Source: Microglena sp. YARC
Taxonomy: Eukaryota > Chlorophyta > Chlorophyceae > Chlamydomonadales > Chlamydomonadaceae
Assembly (NCBI GenBank): GCA_022414725.1
Contig: CM039462.1
Location: 100,962,481 to 101,026,480 of the forward strand
Direction: 5' to 3'
DNA length: 64,000 nucleotides
Shown here: positions 9,428-21,350 of the stretch, piece after piece
Position numbering within the stretch: the stretch's first letter is position 1
Layout: each line of letters starts with the position of its first letter
Position numbers and translations under genes: made by a program
Notes under the pieces: model-generated
What the model saw: the letters and a program-made list of their open reading frames with translations, nothing else
Told to the model about the DNA's origin: nothing
The model's database searches: none

Positions 9428-10740
9428 TTAGGGTAGGGGGGGGCAGTCTGGCAGGGTCAGGTAGATGCATGTGGTGATTAATGCCCATCCCGCTATCATA
9501 ATGTTCCATAGTATGAGCCCCTGGGCCCATGCGTCTGAGGCATAGGGAGTGAGCCACCACCGAAAAATACTAGAAATGGTATCACCATGAGGGCACATGC
9601 TCAGGTATGGATTTACCCAGGAGTGTCTTTGGGCCATCCTCTGATCACACCTAGGTTGCACATGGTGTACATATTGGGCCAGGGTGCCTACTCTACTGGA
9701 TGCTTTTGGGGAGAGGGGCTTTAGCTTCTTTGTGGGAAGGCTTGTTACTTCTTTGGGGAAGATTTGTGCTTCTTTGGAGGAAGGCTTGTTGCTCCGTTGT
9801 AGGAAGACTTGCTCGTTTGTAATGAGGCTTGTTGCTTCTTTGTAGGAAGACTTGTGCTCGTATGTAATGAGGCTTGTTGCTTCTTTGTAGGAAGACTTGT
9901 GCTCGTTTGTAATGAGGCTTGTTGCTTCTTTGTAGGAAGACTTGTGCTCTTTTGGAGAGAGGCTTGTGCTCCTTTGGGGGGAGACTTGGTGTTTATTATG
10001 ATGATGACTTTTTGGTGGGGGCATGCTGTGTGTGAAGGGTCGTACGATGGTATGATTGCAAGGTGGCATGGTCTCTTCAGGTGGGTATTGACAGGAAGTT
10101 GGTGATCTAGATTTTGGGTGTTGGCATGGTCACTTGGTCGCATGGTTGCATGGTTGAGAAATCGTCTCATGTGGGTCCTGGCGGCAGGTTGGTGATCTGA
10201 GTTCGCTGCATTGCCCTGATCGCATGGTCGCGTTAGGTTGGAATTGGTAGCAAGGCGGTGTTCTATATTCGCAGAGCCGCTAGTATGGATCTTACCCTGC
10301 TTCGGCTTTTCTTGTTTCGACTCTCCTTGCTTATGCAATTCTTGTGCGGCACGGGGGCTAATTTTGTACATGATTGGGCAAGTTGTGTCGCGCTTGAGCT
10401 GTTCGAGTGATGAGGCCTTAGTATTTGTGGTAGTTGCCAGGAGTCGTTTATGACGATCGGTCTGCGGGTCCGCGTTCAGAAGGGTAATGTGACGCTCGGT
10501 GGGAAGGTCCGCGTTCGAAAAAGCAGGTAGCTGTCCTGGGTACCTGCATGGAGGGGGAAAGTGTTCGTTAGTAGGTTTCTCGATTGCATGGAGCCTTCGC
10601 TCCTGGCAGCGACCATCAAGAATGCACCAGGGATACGCGCTTTGCATCCCCCCTGTTGGGAAGTCCAGGGAGAGGCGCATTCTGTCCGGAAATTCATACT
10701 TCCGACTGCCCAGAGGTGCAGCCGACCAAAATAACCGCAT
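9428..10740 (-). CDS. Repetitive minus-strand frames upstream of the LINE, function unknown
   Basis: Two overlapping minus-strand frames cover this stretch (9428-10069 and 9745-10740). The first carries a 15-residue tandem repeat built on HKSSYKEATSLIT and ends with a hydrophobic segment (LILWNIMIAGWALITTCIYL) that could span a membrane. The second is rich in Lys, His, Ser and Thr. They lie immediately 5' of the LINE protease modules on the same strand, so they may be the LINE leader or first ORF. The low-complexity composition also allows chance openness. I assign no function. Confidence 0.3.
9781..9960. repeat. 45-bp minisatellite
   Basis: AATGAGGCTTGTTGCTTC recurs at 9821, 9866 and 9911, with degenerate units on both sides. 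The 45-bp period equals 15 codons, so the minus-strand frame stays open through the array. Confidence 0.85.
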
Positions 10741-10862
10741 ATCACCCTGCGATCACAGCGATTGCTGCGACTCGCGTCAGATGTTAAAGACAGCCACTTC
10801 GATAGCAGCATCGCCTCTGCGGAAGCATGAGCTCCTGTTTGGTTGCAGTTTCGGGGAGAGTT

Positions 10863-11660
10863 GACCAAAACTGCACGAAACAGAGAGCAGGCAATCAGGG
10901 TGACAAGACTCCTTATGAGTTGTTCTTTGGGGTTCTACCTGATGTGTCGTTGTTGCGTGTGTTTGGTTGCCCTTGCTATGTTACCTTAGTCAATGGGAAG
11001 AAACGCAACAAGCTAGACGAAAGGGCGTTATCTGGTAGACTGGTTGGGTATTCTCTGGTGAGTAAGGGTTATTTTGTTTGGGTTCCTAAGTTGCGCCAGG
11101 TAGTAGAGAGTCGTGATGTACTATTCTATGAACAGTTTAGCTATAACTGTATTCCTGGGCTATCTCCCTATGATGGGTCTCCGTATGTTTCTCGCATCCC
11201 TGCCGCTATCAACGGACACATGCCTGAGTCTGCGGTTAATTCCTTAGACCCTTTGCTAACCCCAATTGTCGACCGCTGCCCTGGTCATGGGATGACCTTG
11301 CGTCCAGGTCAGGGGCTGATGGTGCTGCATTGCGTGTGAAGGCACTGGGCGGGCGGGATTCCGATGTCCTTCCAGATAAGATTTTACCCGAATCTCAGGG
11401 GGGTCGCCAGGCCCTCCTCTGCGCCACGTTTCGTCGGCAAAGCTCTAGGATTAGGACAGCCTCAGATCTTAATGGAGCCTGATATAGGTCCATTGTCCAC
11501 TAGTTGCCACCCCCCGTCCACCTGTTCAGATGGCTCGCGGGCGCTGCTGATCCCTTCGCCTCCTGCTGTCCCCGGTGGTTTACACCGGACAAGGCATTGT
11601 AACGATGTGGCCGTCACCGAGAGTGTGAGTGATGATCTTGAACACTGGTCCGGGTCTTGA
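10863..11660 (+). pseudogene. Copia integrase C-terminal domain and linker
   Basis: KTPYELFFGVLPDVSLLRVF, KLDERALSGRLVGYS, KGYFVWVP and VVESRDVLFYE follow the Copia integrase C-terminal pattern (TPYE..., LRVFGC, GYS..KGY, SRDV.F.E). Integrase joins element cDNA to host DNA. The zinc-binding N-terminus and the DDE core are absent upstream, so the domain is truncated. A linker with ARPSSAPRF and DDLEHWS follows after a stop at 11337-11339 and a frame change. Confidence 0.85.
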
Positions 11661-11719
11661 TACTGCGTATGGCTGGGGTGTTCCGGTCGACCCAGGCTTC
11701 GATGACATAGAGGCAAAGA

Positions 11720-12670
11720 ATGCCGGCCTTGTTCAACCAGGCATTAGTGCTGCGCTGGGGGGCTTTACTACCGGTTACTGCTGATACTGCTGATATCCCC
11801 GCTGCTCATGTACAAGTACACTGCTTGTATGTGGGGGCATACATTTCCACCTCCACTGAACTAACCTTTAAAGCTGCCATGCTTCCTACCAACCCTGACA
11901 GGGATCAATGGCTGCTTGCTATGAAGGATGAGATGGCGTCCCTACATGCCCATGGTACTTGGGCACTCACTCCACAGCCTCCTAAGCAGAGGATCCTGTC
12001 TGGGCAGGTGGTTATTTGTGAAGAAGGTTGGGGTTGATGGTTCTGTGCGCTTCAAGGCACGGTTTTGTGGTCCGTGGTTTTCTGCAGCGTCCTGGGCTGG
12101 ACTTTCATGACGTATATGCCCCGTTTCCTCTAAAGCAGGTCTGAGGGTGCTCCTTGCTGCATCACTCATAGAAAAATGTTTGTTCGGCAGCTGGACATCA
12201 AGACTGCATTTCTGAATGCTAAGCTAGACCCTGGTCTGGACCTGTACTGCCACCAGCCTGAGGGCTATAAGGTACTTGGTCCTAACGGTGTTCCCCTTGT
12301 GTGCAAACTGATCAAGTCTCTTTATGGTTTGAAGCAGGCGCCCAGGGCTTGGAGTAGGGATGTCAAGCGGGTTTTGGTTGCACATGGGTTTACTATATGC
12401 AAGGCAGAACCTGCTCTGTATTTTAGGAGGGATTCTATTGGTGGGTGGAGCTATGTCCTGACCTATGTTGATGATTTTATCTGTGCTTTTAGTGAGCTGG
12501 ATAGGTATGTTTTGCTGATCAAAGCTATGGAGAAAGCTGGCTGGGAGGTCAAAAAGATGGGTGTTCCGGTTCAGTTCCTCTCTTTGGACATGGCTGTTAC
12601 ACTTGACTCTGAGGGCAGGTGTGTTCAGGTCAACCTTTCCCAGCACTCCTACATTGTTGATTCTGGTTGA
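11720..12670 (+). pseudogene. Copia reverse transcriptase
   Basis: The domain opens with the Copia signature WLLAMKDEMASLHAHGTWAL at 11910-11965. After frame breaks near 12010 and 12060-12120 it continues with VRQLDIKTAFLNAKLD, QPEGY, CKLIKSLYGLKQAPRAW and the catalytic YVDDFI (about 12466-12483). A stop follows at 12668-12670. The family motifs are in the correct order, so the identity is firm. The frame breaks make this copy inactive. Confidence 0.92.
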
Positions 12671-13438
12671 GCAGTTTTGGTCTTACTGCTGCTGCCAAGC
12701 CCAAGTTTGGTGCTCCCATGGCCAAGTCCACCGTCACTGACCCCCCTGGAGACCCCCTGCCCTCTAATAGCCAGACCCTATCTCTTGTGGGTGCTTTGCT
12801 ATACCTGGCTACTTGCACTAGGCCTGATATTTCTTTTGCTGTGAGCTACCTGTCCAGGTTTTCTGCTCACCCTACCGTTCCCCTCTGGGGGGCAGCCAAG
12901 CGTTTGCTCTTGTATTTGAGATCACATTCCCACCTGGGCCTCACTTACACCACAACCCTGAGTTCTCTTTTACTGTCTTTAGTGACTCATCCTTTTGCTG
13001 ATGATGGGTCTGACAGGAGGTCTCAGACTGGCTTTGCTGTGCTTGCTGGGGGGTGCGTTGTGAACTGGATGAGCAAGAGGCAGCCTACTGTTGCCATTAG
13101 CTCTAGTGAGGCTGAGTATCAAGGCCCTGTCTCAGGCAGCCCGGGAGGTGCAATGGTTGAAGAAGTTGAGAGTTGATCTGGGCCTGCCTTGTGACCTGGT
13201 TACCATTCAGGGTGACAACTTGGGGTCCTTGAGCTGGGCTAATGACTGGCAGCTGCTCCCTCGCAACAAGCACATTGATGTCATCCATCACTATATCAAG
13301 GAGCTGGTGGAGGATGAGCAGCTAGATGTTGCCTATGTTAACACTAAGGACAACTGTGCTGACCCCTTCACCAAGCCCCTTGATCCTGCTGTGTTCTGGA
13401 GATTTGTCCGAATGCTTGGAATGACCGCTTCTTCTTAG
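12667..13438 (+). pseudogene. Copia RNase H domain
   Basis: SLVGALLYLATCTRPDISFA, SRFSAHPT, DRRSQTGFAVLAGGCVVNW and ISSSEAEYQ are Copia RNase H region motifs. After a frame change near 13120 follow AAREVQWLKKL, NKHIDVIHHYIKE and DNCADPFTKPL, ending at 13438. This enzyme removes RNA from the RNA-DNA hybrid during reverse transcription. One frameshift separates the two halves. Confidence 0.9.
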
Positions 13439-13755
13439 GGTCATTTTTTTTTCTGGTTACATTCGTTTTCTTTGGTTATCATTGTTTGGCATTAGGTTCC
13501 TATTCCCGGATCGGTTTTTCTATACCGTTGTTACCCATTTTTGATATTCGGTTTTCATCTTTTCCTACCTTGGCAAATTTTTGGTTTTTGCCTTGTTTCA
13601 TTCCTTCATATCACCCTTTGGGTTCCATTTGGAGTTCTCTCGATTTTTCGGAGTTCTTTGATTTTTTTTTTTTTTTAATTGTTACATATAGTTCTATGTC
13701 ACCAGTGCCATAGGTGGAGAAGTCGTATTGTATGTCACCTGTGTCATAGGTGGAG

Positions 13756-14106
13756 TGTCAGCATGAATTGGCGGTGCTCTCACGCGTTTTTATGACTTGT
13801 GACTACTTATGTTTTTCCTTAGAACTATCGGCTCTGCCAGTACTGTGTCATCCTTCATGACTCAGTGACAGCTTCCTGTTGGCTGCGTCACCGGTCTCTC
13901 ACTGACACTCTCTGTATTGCCCTGTGCCCTGCTTAAGATCCCTGGCTTAGGTTCTAGTCAGGTTACAGGCATCCGCCTCTCCCACCGCTGGTGTCCTTTG
14001 GCGTCCGCCTGTCCTTGTAATGCTATTCTCGTCTCCGTGTATAGATTGGTGCGTCTGTTCCGCTGCTTTCATCTCTGTCTACTCTACGGAGGGCATACAA
14101 GCTGAT
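13756..14106 (+). repeat. 3' LTR of the second Copia element
   Basis: Starts TGTCAGCATGAATTGG and ends CATACAAGCTGAT. It is diverged from the 298-bp LTRs at 3746 and 7688 but aligns along its length (CTTAGAACTATCGG, AGCTTCCTGTTG, ATAGATTGG). TGTAA occurs near 14016. A microsatellite follows directly, so no target duplication can be checked. Confidence 0.85.
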
Positions 14107-14588
<482 letters not shown>

Positions 14589-15384
14589 GCCCAATCCGCC
14601 GAAAGGCATCAACGCCCTGGGCACACCAGACGCTACTGCACCAACGGAGGTAGACTTCCCTGGACCGGCATGTTGCTGCGCATCACTTGCTCCCCCGACG
14701 ATGGAGGCGGACTTCCCTAGATCTCGGTTTTGCCCCAAATCGGGGAGATCAGCAGACGTCTCCATGCTACAAATAATAGGTGCAGCGAAACAAAGACAAT
14801 CTTGGTGTGGAAGCAATAGAAGTCTCACAAAGAAGAGATTGTACGTGCTGTTGTATTTTTGTGTCACGCTGCATACGTGGATTTCGGGGGAATTGCTGAT
14901 GTGTCACCCGGAAAGCCGCGAAGACTTCCAGATGGGGGTCGACCCCCATCTGGAAGTCTTCGCGGCAATACCTGTTTTTCGCTCGTTTCTGCCTTGAAAC
15001 CGTCGCTTTTTCAAATAATACGAAATATTTAAATATATCCCCGGGATGACAAATCGCCGACCTGTCGCCTACCTGGATCGCCGGAAAGACCCCCGAGGAG
15101 ACCCCGACAACCCCTGTGGAAACAAAAAATGCTGACCTGGCCCCCCTTAGGGTTAACTTGGGAGTTCGCGGCAAGGGAAAAGTCTCTATGGAAACACGCG
15201 TATAGGGGGAAGGGGGGAGGGGGGGAGGGAGGGTAGGGATGGAGGGAGGTGTGTGGTGTGGGGGTGTGTGGGGGTGGGGGGGGGGGGGGGGGGGGGGTCA
15301 TGGAGTAACACGGCCCATGCTGAACGTGCATGTGGCATGGGGGTGCGTGTCAATGCACACACTCACATGGTTATTCCGGTGGTG
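14589..15384. other. Intergenic stretch with palindrome and G tract
   Basis: No convincing gene. It contains the palindrome at 14915-14966 and a purine-rich stretch leading to a 22-base G run at 15276-15297. Confidence 0.6.
14915..14966. repeat. 52-bp perfect palindrome
   Basis: The left arm 14915-14940 begins GCCGCGAAGACTTCC. The right arm 14941-14966 is its exact reverse complement, with no spacer; the centre is GTCGAC. Flanking bases do not extend the pairing. Confidence 0.97.
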
Positions 15385-15950
15385 TACCGTATGCGCTTTA
15401 AGTATTGGCAAACAGTTTGGCAAACGACCCTTTGCCAAACCGGGTTAGGGGTCCAGCTTGAGACCACTCCAGGTAGTTGGCCTTTGCCAAATTACGGTTA
15501 CCATGGTACTATGTCTGCTAAGCCCTAGAAAGCTAAATGTTCCTGATTTGAATTTCTACATGGTTTTATTTTCAGCAAGCTTGGGCAGACTACTTGGTAA
15601 ACATGTACTTATCCTTGAACTTGGTTACATGGCTCCAGCCAGCAATTTGGCTGGCTGGACCCATATACCGGTCTGGCTACCAAGCCCTAGCAAGTTTAAT
15701 GCTCCTGCTTTGAATTGTTACACAGTTTTACAGCAACCTTGGGAAGACTACTTGGTGAACATGTAACAAGGAAATGTAACAATAACATAAGACCCTTTGC
15801 CAACTGGATTTCAAGTCTGAACTTGAGACAGTCAAAGCCATAGACCCCTTTGCCAAGTTAGTATTGCCATGCTTTTTTGAGACCCAATTTTAGGGGGGAA
15901 ATGACATTTGCCAATACGTAATCTTGCCAATACTTAAGGCGCATACGGTA
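15385..15950. mobile_element. TIR element (MITE-like) with TA flanks
   Basis: CCGTATGCGCTTTAAGTATT at 15387 pairs with its inverted copy ending at 15948, 25 of 26 positions across the flanking TA included. A TA dinucleotide at 15385-15386 and 15949-15950 is the probable target duplication, as for Tc1/mariner-type elements. The interior has no transposase frame but repeats TTTGCCAA in both orientations near both ends. I infer a non-autonomous DNA transposon of about 562 bp. Confidence 0.8.
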
Positions 15951-16016
15951 CTTGGTGCTTGGATTCATTGTTTGGGGACGAGCATGCATGCATGCATGCT
16001 TGGGGGATGACCATAC

Positions 16017-16372
16017 TATCAGCTTATACACTTCAAGAGTGGAGAGATACTCGCAGCGGTCAAACACGCCAATCTTTTAACGCAAGATGAGAATAATTAA
16101 AGGGATTGGGGAACCACATAAGACACCAGCGGTGGAAGGGGCGGAAGCCTGGAACCTAACCAGGGTACAGTCTATACAGCGCGTGTCATGATCAGGGGAC
16201 CAGGGGACGCAGCCTACAGGAAGCTGTCACCGTGTCATGAAGGATGACACAGTCTACAGGAAGCTGTTACCGTACAGAAAAGCAGTTACTATCTACAGCT
16301 ATAGTTCTAAGGAAGTACAGTAGTAGTCACCAAGACATAAAACGATCGAGTGAACCGCAATTGATGCTGATA
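16017..16372 (-). repeat. Solo LTR of the Copia family
   Basis: On the minus strand it begins TATCAGCATCAATTGCGG and ends GTGTATAAGCTGATA, aligning along its length with the LTRs at 3746 and 13756 (TTTTATGTCTTGGTGACT, AGCTTCCTGTAG). The 5-bp target duplication CATAC flanks it at 16012-16016 and 16373-16377. A solo LTR results from recombination between the two LTRs of a full element. Confidence 0.93.
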
Positions 16373-18545
16373 CATACAATGGGAATGACCATGCATACAT
16401 ACAGGTTAGAAAAGTGCCCTTCTCGCGCCTGTCGTTTTTGTACAATGGAAACTCCACCCCCTTCCTAGCCCAGTCATGCCCTTGAGCTGCTTTTCATAAA
16501 ATCCGAAGCTAGGAGAGTCTTCGCGGATGCTCCAAAAGCTTCGCTTACTTCCCAATCCAATTCCACTAAACAAAGGGCCGCCCGAAGTCCTACTGTTCGT
16601 CAACATAGGAAGCAAGAGCACTAAGAATCCCGCAAATGCGGATGCAGAGACTACTGATCCGGCTATGTCAGTCCCCTTAAATCGTCTTGATAGGGTCGCA
16701 ACAGTGCCCACAGCGGAACAAGGTGGAAGCAACAGCTTGCTCCGCTCACAGCGCGCCCATGAGTAGGCCTCGGCAAGGGCAGTCCATTGGCACCACTTTG
16801 GAACTCGTGCAATAAGTATCTACCCCTTGGATGGGTGGGTGGGTGAGAGTGTGGGAGGCTGGGTGAATTAATGGGATATTGGGTGGGTAAATGTGCCCCC
16901 GGGGTGCCCCCCATTTGTTTTTTATTCTCCTGATACACGATCTAATAAATATTGTACGATACAAAGCTTGACAGCCTACAAATGTAGAACCCTGCTGCCA
17001 GGCAGAGTTCCCACGAGATGGAAACCTCGGGTACCATCTTATACCCGCTACTTAGATGCCACTGCTAGTGGCCGGTGTAACTCATTATTAAAAAAGTGAT
17101 TTGTTCGAGTTTACATTTTCCTGGTACCGTAATAAGTTTTTTACTGCCAAAGACGGCGAGCAGCCAAATTTCTGGCTGAAGCTATGCAACCAAGTTCAAG
17201 TTCAAGTAACTCATTACCAGCTTTCATAGGTTATGGGCCCATCAAGCTAACACCCACTACGATCCATTCCCGCAATCATACAATATTCTGAGCTTCGTGT
17301 ATGCACCATCAAGCGTCTCAATCCTTCCAAACCAAACCAAACGTAACCAATTTGAGTCAGATGGTTAGCAGGCCAAGACCTAAAGATACGTCAGCACTGT
17401 TTTCCTTACAGAAGAGAGGGACCGTGACATGTCTGTTAAATTGTCTGCAGCACTGTGCTTGTGTAGAAGTGAAGTGTGGTGTAGTAGTGTTTATGCTACC
17501 CACGTTTTACTCTGCCTGCGGACGGTGAGCAGCCTGAGGGCTGATAGACCACGTAATACAAACAAGCTGATGAGAGGGACAGAAGAGAGGGATACTTCAG
17601 CACCTTTTCTCTTACATAATTGGCAGCACAGCGGTAAACGTGGCTCATATATCCAATGCTTCGAACTAGGCCCCTGCAAGCATGGAACAAAGCAAACGGC
17701 TAGTGAGCATTCAGCACTCATACACGTGTTTGATTGAAAAGATTTTCACCCCAGGAAATGTAACCCTGTACACACAACAGCGCCCACTGAGGATTCAGAA
17801 AGAAAGACGGAGAAATTCCTACGTATACAAAGACGAAACATAAATATACAATTAGCGAGAGGGGGGGGGGGGGGGGGCAGAATAAAGATTTCGTACCACA
17901 TGTTCGATATGGATAGAGAACCGCAAGCAACAGTCGATACAAAACAAATCATGTTGATACACCCACAGGCGGCCGAAATAGAAAGACAAAACCTTAGGCA
18001 GCTCTTCTTTTAGCTGCCCTTCGCTTGTCCGCAGATAGGGGGGGGGGGGGGGGGCAACCGTTTTTGAACGAGGGGCAGTCAGGCTGAAAAACGCGCGTTT
18101 GTTGCGCGTTCTGAATTCTGGTCCCTGACGAGGTTCCTAAAGCAGTCGAGCCTGGGGTCTAGCCCCCCCCCCCCCCCCATCCCTCCCACACCTACTCTCC
18201 TCCCCCCACACCACCCCCACCACACCAGCAGTCCCCCAGGCTCAAGAAAACAATTTGAGTCAATTCAACCATGATAATGATGATGATAATGATAGATAGA
18301 CAGATAAATAACGCTTTCAGTCCTTTTCGTACTTGGGTGATCCCCTCCAAGGACTACTGAGCTATCAAGAAAGTTGTAAAAATACTAAAAACATTAACTT
18401 CGTCCAAAAACAGGTATAACTTCGTCCAAACTTGATTTTGTTTTTGGTTGTATGGTTGGAAAGGCCTTGACGAGATGATGCCAATGGACCCCCCTTTCAC
18501 AATGTAACACTGTCAGGGTGTCCAGATATGAAGCCTCGGGGTGTA

Positions 18546-18585
<40 letters not shown>

Positions 18586-19440
18586 CAGGGGCGAAAAAAA
18601 CAATTTCCGAACATGCGGTCTGCAAACTTTATTCTTGCCCCCACCCCCACCCCCACCCCCTCGACAATTAGTACACATATTTTATATACTACGGTATTGT
18701 ATTCCTTTTAATGCTCGTGCTGGGTGTGTATTACGGGTAATAGCCTTGTCGTCCCGGTAAAAACCCGCGCATGTATGTGAAAGTGTAATTTTAACGCAAC
18801 AGGAAATTGTAACGCAAGCGCAACAGGAATTCAGTGTCAGACTGAAGGTGGGTGCCTCTGTGACCCCAGATCTTGTTATTCCCTGCAAATGTAGCAGGTC
18901 TTAGGCACCCTTTAACTTGACTCAAAATGGTGCATTCTGGGTGGAAAGGGTGCTGTAATGGTGCCGAAAAGGTGCCACAGACCCGACTTGCAGTGAGTGC
19001 TGGAGGTTATCCACGGTTTATTTGGGGGGCTGGTGTGTTCAAAGATAGGCCCAGTTATGATCATGCGGATGTTAATATGTCTGTGGTGAAAATCAGGGTA
19101 CTACATTTAGTCAAATTGGTCAGAGCTTTGTAGTGCAAAAAGCGCAAAAACTGCGTGCTGCGCCCACGGGGGGTTGAAAAAACTGCGCGAAACGCACAGT
19201 GGGGCTCAATAAGGCAGCGCGGCACCGCGCGGCCGCGCGCGCTTAGTAGTACCCTGGTGGAAATCCTTTCAAAACAAATCGTGCTGGACCCCATGTTGAT
19301 CATACAATAGCATCAAGATGCATCATACAATATTGTACTTGACAACGCGAAACATGAAAACAGAAATGCCTTGATAATCCATTCAGTTGCATATTGTTTG
19401 TGATCATTATTTCACGATTACACTCCAAATAATTTCAGTG
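16373..19440. other. Gene-poor stretch with dispersed repeats and G/C tracts
   Basis: No supported gene. A weak minus-strand frame at 16406-16732 contains a hydrophobic segment (ASAFAGFLVLLLPMLTN) and could be an exon, but has no clear homology. 16746-16830 is an inverted copy of a repeat seen at 40570-40640 (TTCCAAAGTGGTGCCAAT versus GTCCAAAGTGGTGCCAAT). Homopolymers lie at 17861-17877 (G), 18038-18054 (G), 18163-18178 (C) and 18546-18584 (G, 39 bases). 18880-18985 is a copy of the repeat at 23200-23400. Confidence 0.55.
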
Positions 19441-19449
19441 GGACGCAAT

Positions 19450-19563
19450 TGAAAGCCTGGTGAACAGTGAATTGGCAATGCACCAGTGAACAGTGAAAAA
19501 GAACGCATCAATGAACAGTGAAAAATAACACCTCGATGAACAGTGAATTGTCAACGCACCAGC
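19450..19563. repeat. Short tandem repeat with CAGTGAA core
   Basis: About four units of roughly 30 bp built on GAACAGTGAA and a short variable spacer. Confidence 0.75.
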
Positions 19564-19819
19564 AGGCTGACTTATAAAACTGGCCCCGTTGGCCTTGTGT
19601 TCATACGTCAGGTGGGGCCACTTAAATGTACTGGGTCATCATCGTCACTTTCCTACAGCAGAGGCAGGAAGAAAGCAGCGTTCAGTATATTTTGGGGTGG
19701 TGTGGTGTAGTGATCTACAGTCATGCTGATATAATACTATCGTTGATATTTTTTACCATATTACCCCCACACCACACCACCACATCATTTGATACTACAT
19801 ACCAGATTTCAAGGGTAGC

Positions 19820-20285
19820 TGCAGGTTAAGAGAGACTGCCCACACACCACACCACCACCACCCAATTAGAGACTATGCACCACATTCCAGGGGTAGCCAG
19901 GCTGCTACATGCTAGGAAAGACGCACAGACAAAGACACCCAGGCTGGCTCGTCTTAATCCAGACTGGCCCATTTCAACCCAGACTGGCCCATCTCGACCC
20001 ATCCCCCCACAAGGATAAGAGGGACTGGCCCATCTCAAACCATATCAACACATGGCTAAGAGAGACTGGCCCAACACAACCCATCTTGCCCATCTCGACC
20101 CAGACTGGCCCAACTCAACCCAGACTGGCCCATCTCGACCTATCTCAACCCATCCCCCCACATGGCTAAGAGAGACTGGCCTATCACAACCCATCTGGCC
20201 CATCTCGACGCATCTCAACCCATACTGGCCCATCTCGACCCAGACTGGCTCATCTCAACCCATCTCAACCCATCCCCCCACATGG
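19820..20285. repeat. Minisatellite with CTGGCCCATCTC units
   Basis: Roughly 20 units of about 20 bp of the form ACTGGCCCATCTCGACCCA, interrupted by copies of CACATGGCTAAGAGAG. The nested units suggest a higher-order repeat. It keeps frames open by chance. Confidence 0.85.
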
Positions 20286-20359
20286 ACTCACCCCTTCTGA
20301 CGCACTCGATTTTGGACCCGTACGGCTGCTGCTTGCGGTAGCCTGTCCAGCAAGGTAGT

Positions 20360-20905
20360 GAATATGGTAAGGAGATAATGAGGTAATGAGGTTGGAAGCG
20401 GGTAATGAGGTTGGAATCAGTTAATGAGGTTGGAATCAGTTAATGAGGTTTGAATCAGGTAATGAGGTTTGAATCAGGGAATGAGGTTGGAAGCGGGTAA
20501 TGAGGTTTGAATCAGGTAATGAGGTTTGCATCAGGTAATGAGGTTTGCATCAGGTAATGAGGTTTGAATCAGGTAATGAGGTTTGAATCAGGTGATGAGG
20601 TTTGAATCAGGTAATGAGGTTTGAATCAGGTGATGAGGTTTGAATCAGTTAATGAGGTTTGAATCAGTTAATGAGGTTTGAATCAGTTAATGAGGTTTGA
20701 GTCAGGTAATGAGGTTTGAATCAGTTAATGAGGTTTGAATCAGGTAATGAGGTTTGAATCAGGTAATGAGTTTGAATCAGGTAATGAGGTTTGAATCAGG
20801 TAATGAGGTTTGAATCAGGTAATGAGGTTGGAATCAGGTAATGAAGTTGGAATCAGTTAATGAGGTTGGAATCAGTTAATGAGGTTGGAATCAGGTAATG
20901 AGGTC
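20360..20905. repeat. 19-bp satellite GGTAATGAGGTTTGAATCA
   Basis: About 28 head-to-tail units of 19 bp, with variants differing at GGT/GTT and TTTGAATCA/TTGGAATCA/TTTGCATCA. No unique spacers separate the units. Confidence 0.95.
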
Positions 20906-21079
20906 GGGAGACCACCACGGATGTTATGGAGTGGGCTTGACTTAGGTCAACACTGGCCTGCCTATGACAAAGCAATGTAAGCTATAATTCGCAATGGTCA
21001 TTCAGCCTACTGAAGAGGCCAATGGTTAGATTTTTTCATTTCCCCGGGAGTAGAAGATTGCGACATTACCTGACCTGAC

Positions 21080-21350
21080 CGACACCAGTGTGTTCCCCTC
21101 GTGAATCATGAATTTGAATTGTTTGTTCCCCCCATGCAGCCCTTGAGTGTTCAGTATTTGAATTCAAATATTTTGTTACCCTCAGGCCGCCCTGGAATAT
21201 GATGAATTTGAATTTGAATATTTTTTCCCCCTCATGACGCCCTCATATATGATGAATTTGAATTGTTTGTTCCTCTCATGCAGCCCTCGTGTATGATGAA
21301 TTTTAATCTGAATATTTTGTTTCCCTCATGACGCCCACGTGTATGATGCA
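21080..21350. repeat. About 60-bp tandem repeat with ATGATGAATTTGAATT
   Basis: Four to five diverged units, each with CCCTCATG, CGCCC and TGTATGATGAATTTGAAT followed by TATTTTGTTCC. Confidence 0.8.

Larger units (their letters stand above)
10860..14106 (+). mobile_element. Decayed Copia (Ty1/copia) retrotransposon, 5' truncated
   Basis: The order integrase, reverse transcriptase, RNase H and LTR on the plus strand defines a Ty1/copia element. The LTR at 13756-14106 is related to that of 3746-7985, so they belong to one family. No 5' LTR, gag, protease or integrase core is found upstream; homology begins near 10863. Pol is split by several frame breaks. This copy shows the coding part missing from its non-autonomous relative. 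Confidence 0.9.

Noticed and set aside
20360..20905. CRISPR-like array
   Set aside because: Units are directly adjacent without spacers, in a eukaryotic genome.
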